From Hyphomicrobium facile (GTDB lineage Bacteria; Pseudomonadota; Alphaproteobacteria; Rhizobiales; Hyphomicrobiaceae): 64,000 bases of DNA. The position numbers and the translations under genes were made by a program. The notes below the pieces were generated by a model. The model was not told where the DNA came from, ran no database searches, and saw nothing but the letters and a program-made list of their open reading frames with translations. Location of the stretch: contig NZ_FPCH01000004.1 in assembly GCF_900116175.1 (NCBI RefSeq), forward strand, positions 62,001-126,000, written 5' to 3'. Positions 38,559 through 46,325 of this stretch are shown here, in pieces (position 1 is the stretch's first letter; every line of letters starts with the position of its first letter).

Positions 38559-38609
38559 CAGTAACCCGGCCAGTAATCCGGGGCAGTAACCCGAGGCAGT
38601 AACCCGGAC
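38559..38609. repeat. four tandem 12-13-bp repeats, unit CAGTAAYCCGRGG
   Basis: Four head-to-tail copies start at 38559, 38571, 38584 and 38597, each beginning CAGTAA(C/T)CCG with slight variation at the end. They lie in the gap between the beta-propeller gene and the downstream exported-protein gene. They could be a regulator-binding array, or simple replication slippage. Confidence 0.8.
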
Positions 38610-38659
38610 GTTTATCGCCGGACGCCACACAGGCGGTCATCGCCCAGGTATCCCAGCGG

Positions 38660-39628
38660 TCAACGTATGAATTTGCCGAACGCCCGGGGCCCGCTGCTGA
38701 CCGCGGCCTTGCCCGTTACGGCAAGACTTCGGGGATCGATGCGCAGAAGAACGTCGTCACCCCAGCACGCCACATAGACGTTCGCTCCGTCCGCGTCCGG
38801 CTCGATGCCTTCAGGATGATCACAAGCCGCGATCCGCTTGATCGGCTGAAGCGTCGACTGGTCGAACACGGTGACGGTCCCGCCGTACTGGTCCGTGACG
38901 AACCCCCTCCCCTGGGCCAAGGCGACCGCGTAAGGACGCCGCCCGGCCGCCACGCGCCCGATCACCTTCTTTGTGGCGATCTCGATCACGGTGACGTCGT
39001 CACTCTTGACGTTGGCGGTGAAGGCCCTCTGGCCGCTAGCGTCGATCGTGATGCCGAAGGGACGATTTCCGACTTCGACCGACGCCAGCCGCGTGCGCGT
39101 CCCGATATCGATAATCGAAACGGCGTCGCTATCGCGATCGGCAGATAAGAGCAAACGCCCGTCCGGCGTCACGGCAAGCCCCGACGGAGATTGCCCGACG
39201 GCGATCTCGCCCGAAACGGAGAGCGTCCCGGTATCGACGATGATCACCTTATGCGCATACCAATCAGCGACATAGACCTCGGGCCGGGTGGGATGCGCCG
39301 CGATCCCGAGGGGCGCGCCGCCGAGAACGAGACGCCGCTTGATCGCGCGCGAAACGGCGTCGATCTCGATCAGCTCTTTTCCATCCGGTGCGGTGACGTA
39401 AGCCGTCGCCTTGTCGGGGGAAAGAGCAATGCCGGCGGGCTTGCCGCCGGCATGAATGCGCCCGGTCTCTTTCATCGCTGACAGATCGACGAACGAGACG
39501 CTGTCGGAAGGTTGACCCGTTACGATCGCCTCATGCGCGGCGGCGGCCCCGCACGGCCCGGCCAGCGTGAGCACGCCGAGTGCCGGCAGGCAAAGACCGA
39601 GCTTCCGTCGAACCCGCGAGGCGTTCAA
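38660..39628 (-). CDS. YVTN-type beta-propeller protein, PQQ-associated
   Basis: The 322-residue exported protein has a leader (cleavage near AAAA-H) and about seven repeats of the YVTN/PQQ-catabolism type (TIGR03866-like). Repeats carry G-x-x-P-x-G-I/L-A-x-x-P-D and V-S-I-I-D motifs (for example SPSGLAVTPDGRLLLS and NRPFGITIDASGQ). Such seven-bladed propellers accompany quinoprotein dehydrogenase systems; their biochemical role is unknown. It starts 7 bp after the MxaD-like gene stop, so the two form one operon. Confidence 0.85.
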   Translation of the reverse strand: MNASRVRRKLGLCLPALGVLTLAGPCGAAAAHEAIVTGQPSDSVSFVDLSAMKETGRIHAGGKPAGIALSPDKATAYVTAPDGKELIEIDAVSRAIKRRLVLGGAPLGIAAHPTRPEVYVADWYAHKVIIVDTGTLSVSGEIAVGQSPSGLAVTPDGRLLLSADRDSDAVSIIDIGTRTRLASVEVGNRPFGITIDASGQRAFTANVKSDDVTVIEIATKKVIGRVAAGRRPYAVALAQGRGFVTDQYGGTVTVFDQSTLQPIKRIAACDHPEGIEPDADGANVYVACWGDDVLLRIDPRSLAVTGKAAVSSGPRAFGKFIR

Positions 39629-39635
39629 TCGTCCC

Positions 39636-40178
39636 TCAGCTTCCGCCTTCGATCTTCTTCTTCAACGCCGCGAGGGTTGAGGTGTAGAGATCTGTGATCG
39701 CCTTATTTGCAACTTCGTCCGAGAGCTCCGGCGGCGGGTCGTTAAGCATATAGCCGCGGTAGAACGCGCCCTTCCATTCGACCGTTGTCTTGTCGCCGTT
39801 CGCCGTCACGGTGATGCGCGAGGAATAATCGTTGATCGGCAGGACCTTCACGTCGACCTTGGTGATCTCGTACGAGTAGGACTTCTCCGCAGCGTCATAC
39901 GTATCGAGCTGTTCCTCGACCGTGCCGCCGCTCTGGAGCGTCAGGGTGCGGGTCGCGCCGGTGTCGTTGCCCCCCTTGCCCTCGGTCTTGGCGACGGCGG
40001 GGATCCAGCTCGCATCCTGGAAATTGCCGATCACGGCCCAGACCTTATCGGCGGGCGCATTGATCTCGACGGACTCGACGACTTTCTGGCGAGACGGGCC
40101 GTGCGCCCATGCGGCGCCGGTCAGAGCCAGCGGCACGAGGCCGAAGATCGTGGCGGCGATCAGCAACCGTTTGAGCAT
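39636..40178 (-). CDS. MxaD-like SRPBCC family periplasmic protein
   Basis: The 180-residue precursor has a signal peptide (cleavage near AAWA-H) and a START/polyketide-cyclase-like (SRPBCC) domain: VEINAPADKVWAVIGNFQDASWIPAV, then the strand VEWKGAFYRGY. This is the MxaD family. MxaD was reported to enhance electron transfer between methanol dehydrogenase and its cytochrome; here it would serve XoxF and XoxG. The ATG is preceded by GGAGGAATGT. First gene of its operon, divergent from fhcBADC. Confidence 0.88.
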   Translation of the reverse strand: MLKRLLIAATIFGLVPLALTGAAWAHGPSRQKVVESVEINAPADKVWAVIGNFQDASWIPAVAKTEGKGGNDTGATRTLTLQSGGTVEEQLDTYDAAEKSYSYEITKVDVKVLPINDYSSRITVTANGDKTTVEWKGAFYRGYMLNDPPPELSDEVANKAITDLYTSTLAALKKKIEGGS

Positions 40179-40401
40179 ACATTCCTCCGGAAATTATTGG
40201 TGCGTTGGGCAGGTCCTTGGCCCGGGATCGAGCGGCGGGACAATAGGCAGGTTCATCGTCAACGGAAAGACGGCAAAATGTGTCGCATTCAATCTGTCCG
40301 TTCGCCACGCTTGACCGCCCCGGTAACGTTGTTTTACCTGCGGCCGCGTGCTTTGGTCGAATCCCGCCGGTCGCGAGACCAGGGACCATGAGGAGCAGGA
40401 T

Positions 40402-41685
40402 TTGGAATCCGAAAAGTCGAGTCACGGCGCAAACCACCATACGAACGTCGCCTGTCCTTTTTGCGGCATTCTTTGCGACGATCTTGAGATCGGCCCTTCG
40501 AGCGAAGGGCTTAAAGTTTTGAAAAACGGCTGCGTGAAATCGGTAGCGGGCTTCGAACGGAAGCTCGTCGAACCCTCTCCGCAAGTCGACGGAAAAGATG
40601 TGTCGCTGGACGAGGCCATAGCTGCCGCGGCGCGTCTCATCCGTGAAAGCCACCTGCCGATCTTTGGCGGCCTCGCGACGGACGTCGAAGGCGTCCGCGC
40701 GATCATGGCCCTCGCGGAAAAGGGCGGCGGCATCGTCGACCATGCGCTGAGCGACGCTCAGTATCGCAATTTCAAAGTGCTGCAGACCTCGGGCTGGGTG
40801 ATGACGACGCTCACCGAGGCGCGCAACCGCGCCGACCTGTTCATTATCGCCGGCAGCGACGTCCACAAGCTTCATCCGCGCTTCTTCGAACGCATCGTTT
40901 GCAACGAAGCCTCGATGTTCTCGGATAATCCGCCGAAGCGAACGGTCGTGTTCCTCGGCGAAGGGCTCGATCAGTCTGCCGTCAAAGGCAATCGCATCGG
41001 CGAAGTTCTGACGCTTCCGGTGAAGACCGACCGCATCGGCGAAGTTCTCGATGCCATGCGTGCCCTGAACAAAGGCGCGACCATCACCGGCGATAACATT
41101 GGCGGCCTGCCGCGAGCGGCCGTCGAAGATCTGCTCGAGCGTTGCAAGGCCGCGAGCTACGGCGTCGTCGTATGGGCGCCCCCGAGCCTCAGCTTCGCCA
41201 ACGCCGACTTGACGGTGCAGGCGGTCTCCGAGTTCGTCAAAGACATCAACCTGACATCGCGCTTCGCAGGCCTCGCCCTCGGCGGCAACGAAGGCGCAGT
41301 TTCGGCAGGCGCAGTATGCGGCTGGCAGTCCGGTTTCCCGCTGCGCGTCTCGTTCGCGAGCGGCAAGCCCGACTACGATTCAGAGCGCTATGCGATGAAC
41401 CGCATGCTCTACGCCAAGGAAAGCGACCTGCTTTTGTGGCTCGCTTCGTTCACACCTGATTTGTCTCCGCCGGATACGGATATTCCGATGATCCTTCTCG
41501 GCACGCCATCGATCAAGCCGGCGCGGACTCCGAAGGTCTATATTCCCGTCGGCACGCCCGGCATCGATCATGCGGGCATTATGGTGCGCGTCGACAACGT
41601 CGTATCGCTGCCATTGCGCAAGCTCCGCAATTCGACACTGCCTCGCGCCGCCGACGTACTCGAAAAAATTGAAGCTGCCCTCTAG
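40402..41685 (+). CDS. fhcB: formyltransferase/hydrolase complex subunit FhcB
   Basis: About 428 residues, homologous to the B subunit of formylmethanofuran dehydrogenase (a molybdopterin-enzyme fold). In the methylotroph Fhc complex it is thought to be structural rather than redox-active. N-terminal cysteines C18-x2-C21-x3-C25 with C44 resemble the [4Fe-4S] site of the archaeal enzyme. I choose TTG at 40402, preceded by AGGAG at good spacing; the open frame continues 18 codons upstream without a better site. First gene of fhcBADC. fhcA follows 19 bp after its stop. Confidence 0.92.
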   Translation: MESEKSSHGANHHTNVACPFCGILCDDLEIGPSSEGLKVLKNGCVKSVAGFERKLVEPSPQVDGKDVSLDEAIAAAARLIRESHLPIFGGLATDVEGVRAIMALAEKGGGIVDHALSDAQYRNFKVLQTSGWVMTTLTEARNRADLFIIAGSDVHKLHPRFFERIVCNEASMFSDNPPKRTVVFLGEGLDQSAVKGNRIGEVLTLPVKTDRIGEVLDAMRALNKGATITGDNIGGLPRAAVEDLLERCKAASYGVVVWAPPSLSFANADLTVQAVSEFVKDINLTSRFAGLALGGNEGAVSAGAVCGWQSGFPLRVSFASGKPDYDSERYAMNRMLYAKESDLLLWLASFTPDLSPPDTDIPMILLGTPSIKPARTPKVYIPVGTPGIDHAGIMVRVDNVVSLPLRKLRNSTLPRAADVLEKIEAAL

Positions 41686-41704
41686 GCCCAATACGAGACC
41701 GAGA

Positions 41705-43369
41705 ATGCTCATCAAGCTCACTGGCGGCAAAGTCTACGATCCCGCGAACGGGGTCGACGGCGAAGTTCGCGACATCTTCATCGAGAACGGCCGCATCGTC
41801 TCTCCTGAGCCGACCGCCAAGGTCGATCAGGAATACCCTCTGCACGGCCGGGTCATCATGGCCGGCGGCATCGATCCGCATTCGCACATCGGCGGCGGCA
41901 AGATGACGATCGCCCGCATGCTGCTTCCCGAGGATCACATCGGCCATGAAGTGGCGCGCACGGAATTGACGCGCGCCGGCGTCGGCCACGCCGTCCCGTC
42001 GACGATGACAACAGGCTATCGCTACGCCGAGATGGGATACACGGCCGCTTTCGAGCCCGCGATGTTGCCCGCGAATGCCCGGCAAGCGCACATGGAGATG
42101 GGCGATACGTCGATCATCGACAAAGGCGCCTTCGTGATGCTGGGCTCCGACGATTTCTTCCTGCGCCAGCTCGCCGGCAAGGCCGATTTCGCAGCCATCA
42201 AGGATTACATCGCCTGGACGATGCACGCCGCGCAGGCGATCGCCGTCAAGGTCGTCAATCCCGGCGGCATCAGCGCCTTCAAGTTCAATCAGCGCAAGCT
42301 CGATCTCGATGAGAAGCACGTCTATTACGGCGTCACACCGCGCGACATCATCGTGACGCTGGCCCGCGGCCTGCATGAGCTCGGCGTCGTCCATCCGCTG
42401 CATATTCATGGCTGCAATCTCGGAGTACCGGGCGGCTACGAGACGACGCTTGAGACGATCAGGGGCGCGGAAGGCCTGCCGATCCATCTCACGCACATTC
42501 AGTTCCATAGCTACGGCACCGAAGGCGACCTGAAGTTTTCATCCGCCGCCGCGCCCATCGCCGAAGCCGTCAACGCCAACAAGAACGTGTCGTGCGACGT
42601 CGGCCAGGTCATGTTCGGCCAGACGTGCACGGCCTCCGGCGACTCGATGCGCCAGTTCGTCAACACCCGTTCCGCCGATCCGAAGAAATGGGTCGTGATG
42701 GATATCGAGTGCGACGCGGGCTGTGGTGTCGTTCCCTTCAAGTATCGCGACAAGAGCTTCGTCAACGCGCTGCAGTGGGCCATCGGCCTCGAGCTGTTCC
42801 TGCTCGTCAACGATCCATGGCGCCTGTTCCTGACGACGGACCATCCGAACGGTGGACCGTTCACATGGTACCCGCATCTCATCCGGCTCCTGATGGACAA
42901 GGAGTTCCGCCGCGACCGGATGCAGACGATCAATCAGGACGCGCTGAAGTATTCGACGCTCGCATCCCTCGACCGCGAATATTCGCTCTACGAAATAGCG
43001 ATCATGACGCGCGCCGGCCCTGCTCGCAGCCTCGGTCTCGTCGATCGCGGCCATCTGGGCGTCGGCGCCTGGGCGGACATCACCGTCTACGACGACAATC
43101 CCGATCGCGAGGCCATGTTCACGACGCCGGAACTTCTCTTCAAGAACGGCGAACTGATCGTGCGCAACGGCAAGATCGTCAAGGTCGTCAACGGCGGAAC
43201 GCACGTCATGCGGCCGTCCTACGACCCGGGCATCGAGAGATCTTTGAAGGGCTACTTCGAAGATTATCATACGGTACGCATGGACAACTTCCGCTTATCC
43301 GATGATGAAATCGTCAACGGCGGCCGCGGCTCGCTGATCATCCAACCGACCAGGGCACGCGCAGCATGA
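41705..43369 (+). CDS. fhcA: formyltransferase/hydrolase complex subunit FhcA
   Basis: About 554 residues, an amidohydrolase-fold protein homologous to formylmethanofuran dehydrogenase subunit A. In Fhc it hydrolyses the formyl group from the methanofuran analogue to give formate. Zinc-site motifs include H59-S-H61 (DPHSHIGGG), the segment HPLHIHGCNLG, and HLTHIQFHSYG. A conserved T-T-D-H-P-N-G-G-P occurs near residue 380. I start at MLIKLTGGK, since the frame upstream runs through the end of fhcB in another phase. It overlaps fhcD by 4 bp. Confidence 0.95.
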   Translation: MLIKLTGGKVYDPANGVDGEVRDIFIENGRIVSPEPTAKVDQEYPLHGRVIMAGGIDPHSHIGGGKMTIARMLLPEDHIGHEVARTELTRAGVGHAVPSTMTTGYRYAEMGYTAAFEPAMLPANARQAHMEMGDTSIIDKGAFVMLGSDDFFLRQLAGKADFAAIKDYIAWTMHAAQAIAVKVVNPGGISAFKFNQRKLDLDEKHVYYGVTPRDIIVTLARGLHELGVVHPLHIHGCNLGVPGGYETTLETIRGAEGLPIHLTHIQFHSYGTEGDLKFSSAAAPIAEAVNANKNVSCDVGQVMFGQTCTASGDSMRQFVNTRSADPKKWVVMDIECDAGCGVVPFKYRDKSFVNALQWAIGLELFLLVNDPWRLFLTTDHPNGGPFTWYPHLIRLLMDKEFRRDRMQTINQDALKYSTLASLDREYSLYEIAIMTRAGPARSLGLVDRGHLGVGAWADITVYDDNPDREAMFTTPELLFKNGELIVRNGKIVKVVNGGTHVMRPSYDPGIERSLKGYFEDYHTVRMDNFRLSDDEIVNGGRGSLIIQPTRARAA

Positions 43370-44271
43370 GCAAGACGGTCAACGGCGTCGCCATCGACGA
43401 TACCTTCGCCGAAGCTTTTGGCATGAGCGGAACCGGCATCATCATCACGGCCGATACGCTGAAATGGGCACGCATCGCAGCAACCGTCGCGACGGGCTTC
43501 GGCACGTCGGTGATCGGATGCGGCGCTGAATGCGGCATCGACAAGGAATTGTCGCCCGACGAAACACCCGACGGCCGCCCCGGCGTCCGCATCCTCATCT
43601 TCGGATTTTCGCCCGACGCGCTCGTTCCGCAAATCCGCAATCGCATCGGCCAGTGCGTGCTGACGAGCCCTGGCTCCGCCTGCTACGCCGGCCTCAAGGC
43701 CGATAAGTCCATCGGCCTCGGCAAGGGACCGCGGTTGTTCGGCGACGGCTTTCAGACGGCCAAGAAACTCGGCGGCACTCGCTACTGGCGCGTGCCCGTC
43801 ATGGACGGCGAATTCGTGATCGAAGAGGAAACAGGCCTGACGACCGACGCCGTCGGCGGCGGCAACATGCTGATCCTCGGCACGGACCGCGCCGGACTTC
43901 TCGAAACGGCTGAAGCCGCTGTTGACGCAATCGCCAAGGTCGATGACGTCATTACGCCCTTTCCCGGCGGCATCGTGCGCTCGGGCTCGAAGGTCGGCGC
44001 GAAATACGCGGGCATGTTTGCGTCGACGAACGACGCTTTCTGTCCGACGCTTCGCGGCACGGTCAAGAAGACCGAGCTCGCGCCCGACACGCTCGCGGTC
44101 CTCGAAATTGTTATTGACGGCCTGACGTCGAAAGCCGTTGCCGATGCCATGCGGGTTGGCCTCAAAGCCGTCACCGACATCGGGGCGAAGCGCGGCGTCA
44201 CGCGCATCACCGCCGGCAACTACGGCGGCAAGCTCGGCCAGCATCACTATCATCTGAAGGATCTGATCTGA
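43366..44271 (+). CDS. fhcD: formylmethanofuran--tetrahydromethanopterin formyltransferase
   Basis: This 301-residue protein of the Ftr family moves the formyl group from formyl-H4MPT to the methanofuran analogue (the Fhc D subunit). It shows the family start (INGVAIDDTFAEAFGM with the N-terminal Val here), the glycine-rich GFGTSVIGCGAECG, and the C-terminal TAGNYGGKLGQHHYHLK. It is coupled to fhcA (4-bp overlap) and fhcC (shared base in TGATG). Cytoplasmic, part of the C1 oxidation pathway. Confidence 0.96.
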   Translation: MSKTVNGVAIDDTFAEAFGMSGTGIIITADTLKWARIAATVATGFGTSVIGCGAECGIDKELSPDETPDGRPGVRILIFGFSPDALVPQIRNRIGQCVLTSPGSACYAGLKADKSIGLGKGPRLFGDGFQTAKKLGGTRYWRVPVMDGEFVIEEETGLTTDAVGGGNMLILGTDRAGLLETAEAAVDAIAKVDDVITPFPGGIVRSGSKVGAKYAGMFASTNDAFCPTLRGTVKKTELAPDTLAVLEIVIDGLTSKAVADAMRVGLKAVTDIGAKRGVTRITAGNYGGKLGQHHYHLKDLI

Positions 44272-45083
44272 TGAGCGGCCTCACGCTGCGCCTCAAGGCG
44301 CCCGCGAACGAGCGGTTGACGTTCAAGGACATCACGCCCGCGAAGCTCGCCGCTCTGTCGTCGCACGAAATCGCACGGCTGAACGTCGGCATCGAAAAGG
44401 GCGGCGTCGCCCTCGGTGATGCATTCGAAATTTCAGGAACCCCGGGCGACGTCCTCACCGTCGAGGGCGCAACGCCCACGCTCGATTTCGTCGCCTTCGG
44501 TCTCGACAGCGGCACGATCCGCGTGGTCGGCGACGTCGGCCACTATGCCGGCCGCAAGATGACCGGCGGCAAGCTCGAAGTTCAGGGCAGCGCCGGCTCC
44601 CATCTGGCATCCGGTGCGACCGGCGGCATGATCCACGTCCTCGGCAACGCCGGCGATAATCTCGGCGGCATCGTTTCCGGAGACCGTTTCGGCCTGATGG
44701 GCGGCATCATCGTCGTCGAAGGCAATATCGGCGCGCGAGCCGGCGAAAAGATGCGCAGAGGCACTGTTGTCGTCCGCGGAAAGACGGGTGCGGGTACCGG
44801 CACGCGGATGATCGGCGGCACTATCTGGGCTGAGGGCGGCCTCGGTCCGGAGCCTGGCCTGATGATGCGCCGTGGCACGCTGATCGCCCCGACGGTCGAC
44901 AGCCTTCTCCCGACATTCGTCGATACCGGCAAACACGATCTCGTGATCGTACGGGTTCTGGCGCGCTACCTGAAATCTGCCCTCGGCCAGCTCGCACCGA
45001 AGCCTATGCCATTGTTCGTGCAGAAGATTGGCGGCGACACGGCGACGATCGGACGGGGCGAAATTCTGTTGCCCGCCGCCTGA
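44271..45083 (+). CDS. fhcC: formyltransferase/hydrolase complex subunit FhcC
   Basis: This 270-residue protein is homologous to formylmethanofuran dehydrogenase subunit C. Residues about 80-215 are a series of Gly-rich repeats of the G-x-x-G-x-x-x-x-G kind (GDVGHYAGRKMTGG, GNAGDNLGG, GNIGARAGEKMRRG, GGLGPEPGLMMRRG), which fold as a right-handed beta-helix as in GltS/FwdC. In Fhc the subunit is structural and helps hold the methanofuran-like carrier. Last gene of fhcBADC. A perfect dyad lies 60 bp downstream. Confidence 0.95.
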   Translation: MSGLTLRLKAPANERLTFKDITPAKLAALSSHEIARLNVGIEKGGVALGDAFEISGTPGDVLTVEGATPTLDFVAFGLDSGTIRVVGDVGHYAGRKMTGGKLEVQGSAGSHLASGATGGMIHVLGNAGDNLGGIVSGDRFGLMGGIIVVEGNIGARAGEKMRRGTVVVRGKTGAGTGTRMIGGTIWAEGGLGPEPGLMMRRGTLIAPTVDSLLPTFVDTGKHDLVIVRVLARYLKSALGQLAPKPMPLFVQKIGGDTATIGRGEILLPAA

Positions 45084-45143
45084 CGCGGCGATTTGCAAAC
45101 TATTTTGCAAGGAAGCACGCCTGAAACAAATCCCCGGCACCTT

Positions 45144-45174
45144 GCGTCAGCGTACTGTTGAGTATCGCTGACGC
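45144..45174. repeat. perfect 9-bp inverted repeat after fhcC
   Basis: GCGTCAGCG and CGCTGACGC flank a 13-bp spacer. There is no T-run, so it is not a standard intrinsic terminator. It may fold as the 3' end of the fhc mRNA or act as an operator for the next small gene, which starts 18 bp later. Confidence 0.55.
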
Positions 45175-45192
45175 GCAATCCGGGAATTTGCC

Positions 45193-45393
45193 ATGCTTGC
45201 AATCGTTCTATCCGCCTGCCTTGCGAACGATCCAAATGTTTGCCGCGACTACAAGATCCCGATCGATGCCAACATCGACGCGATGACGTGCATGGCCGAA
45301 GCCCCGCCGCACTTCGCGAAATGGAGCGAGGAGCATCCCGGCTGGCAAGTCACCCGCTGGCGCTGCGCCCCCGCCACCGAAAACGACATCTGA
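45193..45393 (+). CDS. small Cys-containing hypothetical protein
   Basis: The 66-residue product starts with a short hydrophobic stretch (MLAIVLSACLA), then contains four Cys (at about 9, 17, 33 and 58) and ends with W-R-C-A-P. Short proteins of this type occur in Hyphomicrobiales genomes without assigned function. The leader is too short for a confident export call. It lies 109 bp after fhcC on the same strand. Confidence 0.55.
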   Translation: MLAIVLSACLANDPNVCRDYKIPIDANIDAMTCMAEAPPHFAKWSEEHPGWQVTRWRCAPATENDI

Positions 45394-45412
45394 ATTTCAG
45401 GACGGCTTCGAG

Positions 45413-46198
45413 CTATCGGGCCAAGTCCGTCATCGAATAGCGGGGTGCTGCGAGACCGCTCACCTCGATGACGAATTTTTGCCGGATGGCCCGCTCGAAA
45501 TCGCTGTAGCCCTGGGCCGGCAGCACGAAACTGCCGGGTCCGCCCATGACATGCTCGCGATACCATTGCTCGAGCGGAGGCGGCCCGCCCGGCACGGCTT
45601 TCGGCAACAGCGCTGAATCTTCCGGCGTATCGAGCAGGATCGGCAAACCGTTGATCGTGACACCGTTGGCCACGAGCTCGTCGCGCACGGTCTCGATGGG
45701 CTCCTCGGCGTTGCAGTTGTCGGGACCGTCTCCCGATACGTCAATGATGATGCGGGCAGCCTTCGCCGGAACCTGCGGAACGATCTTGTCGTTTGCCGAC
45801 CGCAGCATGCGCGTCATGCAGGTGAACTCGCCGCCTTGCCGCTGCAGCGAACGAACCCGCTTTGCCGCCGCAAACGCATCTGCCTTGTTCGCAATCCTGA
45901 TCCAGGGAATGACGAAGGACGGCGTGTCCGCCCACGTGACCATCGAGAACAGGATCCCGCCCGCCGATCCCCCGGTAATCGCCTCGATGACGCCGGGGTC
46001 TTCGAGCGCCTTGGCGATCCCTTCCATCTGCAGCCGGTAACGGGCGTCGTCGACGGAGTTCGAGACGTCGACGGAGACGACCAGCGCCGTGTCGACAGGT
46101 GGTCCCTCCTGCCCTGCCACGGTGAGGCAGCCAAGCAGGAAGGCACCGGCGGCCATGAATGCGGCAATCGCCGCACGCCGCTGTTTGAGGATGCTCAA
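45413..46198 (-). CDS. DUF1194 von Willebrand A-like exported protein
   Basis: About 261 residues. A hydrophobic leader (IAAFMAAGAFLLGCLTVAG) is followed by a VWA-like domain with the metal-site motif D-V-S-N-S (VSVDVSNSVDD) and the later IDVSGDGPDNC. This is the DUF1194 family, common in alphaproteobacteria and of unknown function. Two TTG codons compete as start: 46198 has AGGAG upstream, while 46264 gives 22 extra residues with an unusual Cys-Arg-rich beginning. I prefer the shorter. It is convergent with the small 66-aa gene. Confidence 0.82.
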   Translation of the reverse strand: MSILKQRRAAIAAFMAAGAFLLGCLTVAGQEGPPVDTALVVSVDVSNSVDDARYRLQMEGIAKALEDPGVIEAITGGSAGGILFSMVTWADTPSFVIPWIRIANKADAFAAAKRVRSLQRQGGEFTCMTRMLRSANDKIVPQVPAKAARIIIDVSGDGPDNCNAEEPIETVRDELVANGVTINGLPILLDTPEDSALLPKAVPGGPPPLEQWYREHVMGGPGSFVLPAQGYSDFERAIRQKFVIEVSGLAAPRYSMTDLAR

Positions 46199-46325
46199 AA
46201 TGGAGAGAACTCCTGGTCGACGGGCGCAGCACCAGATGCCGAACCTCTGGGGAATACGTAGCAAACGGATTTTTTCCCGCCAAGCCAGCGATCACCACCA
46301 GCCGGCAGGACGGGTGCCGACACGG

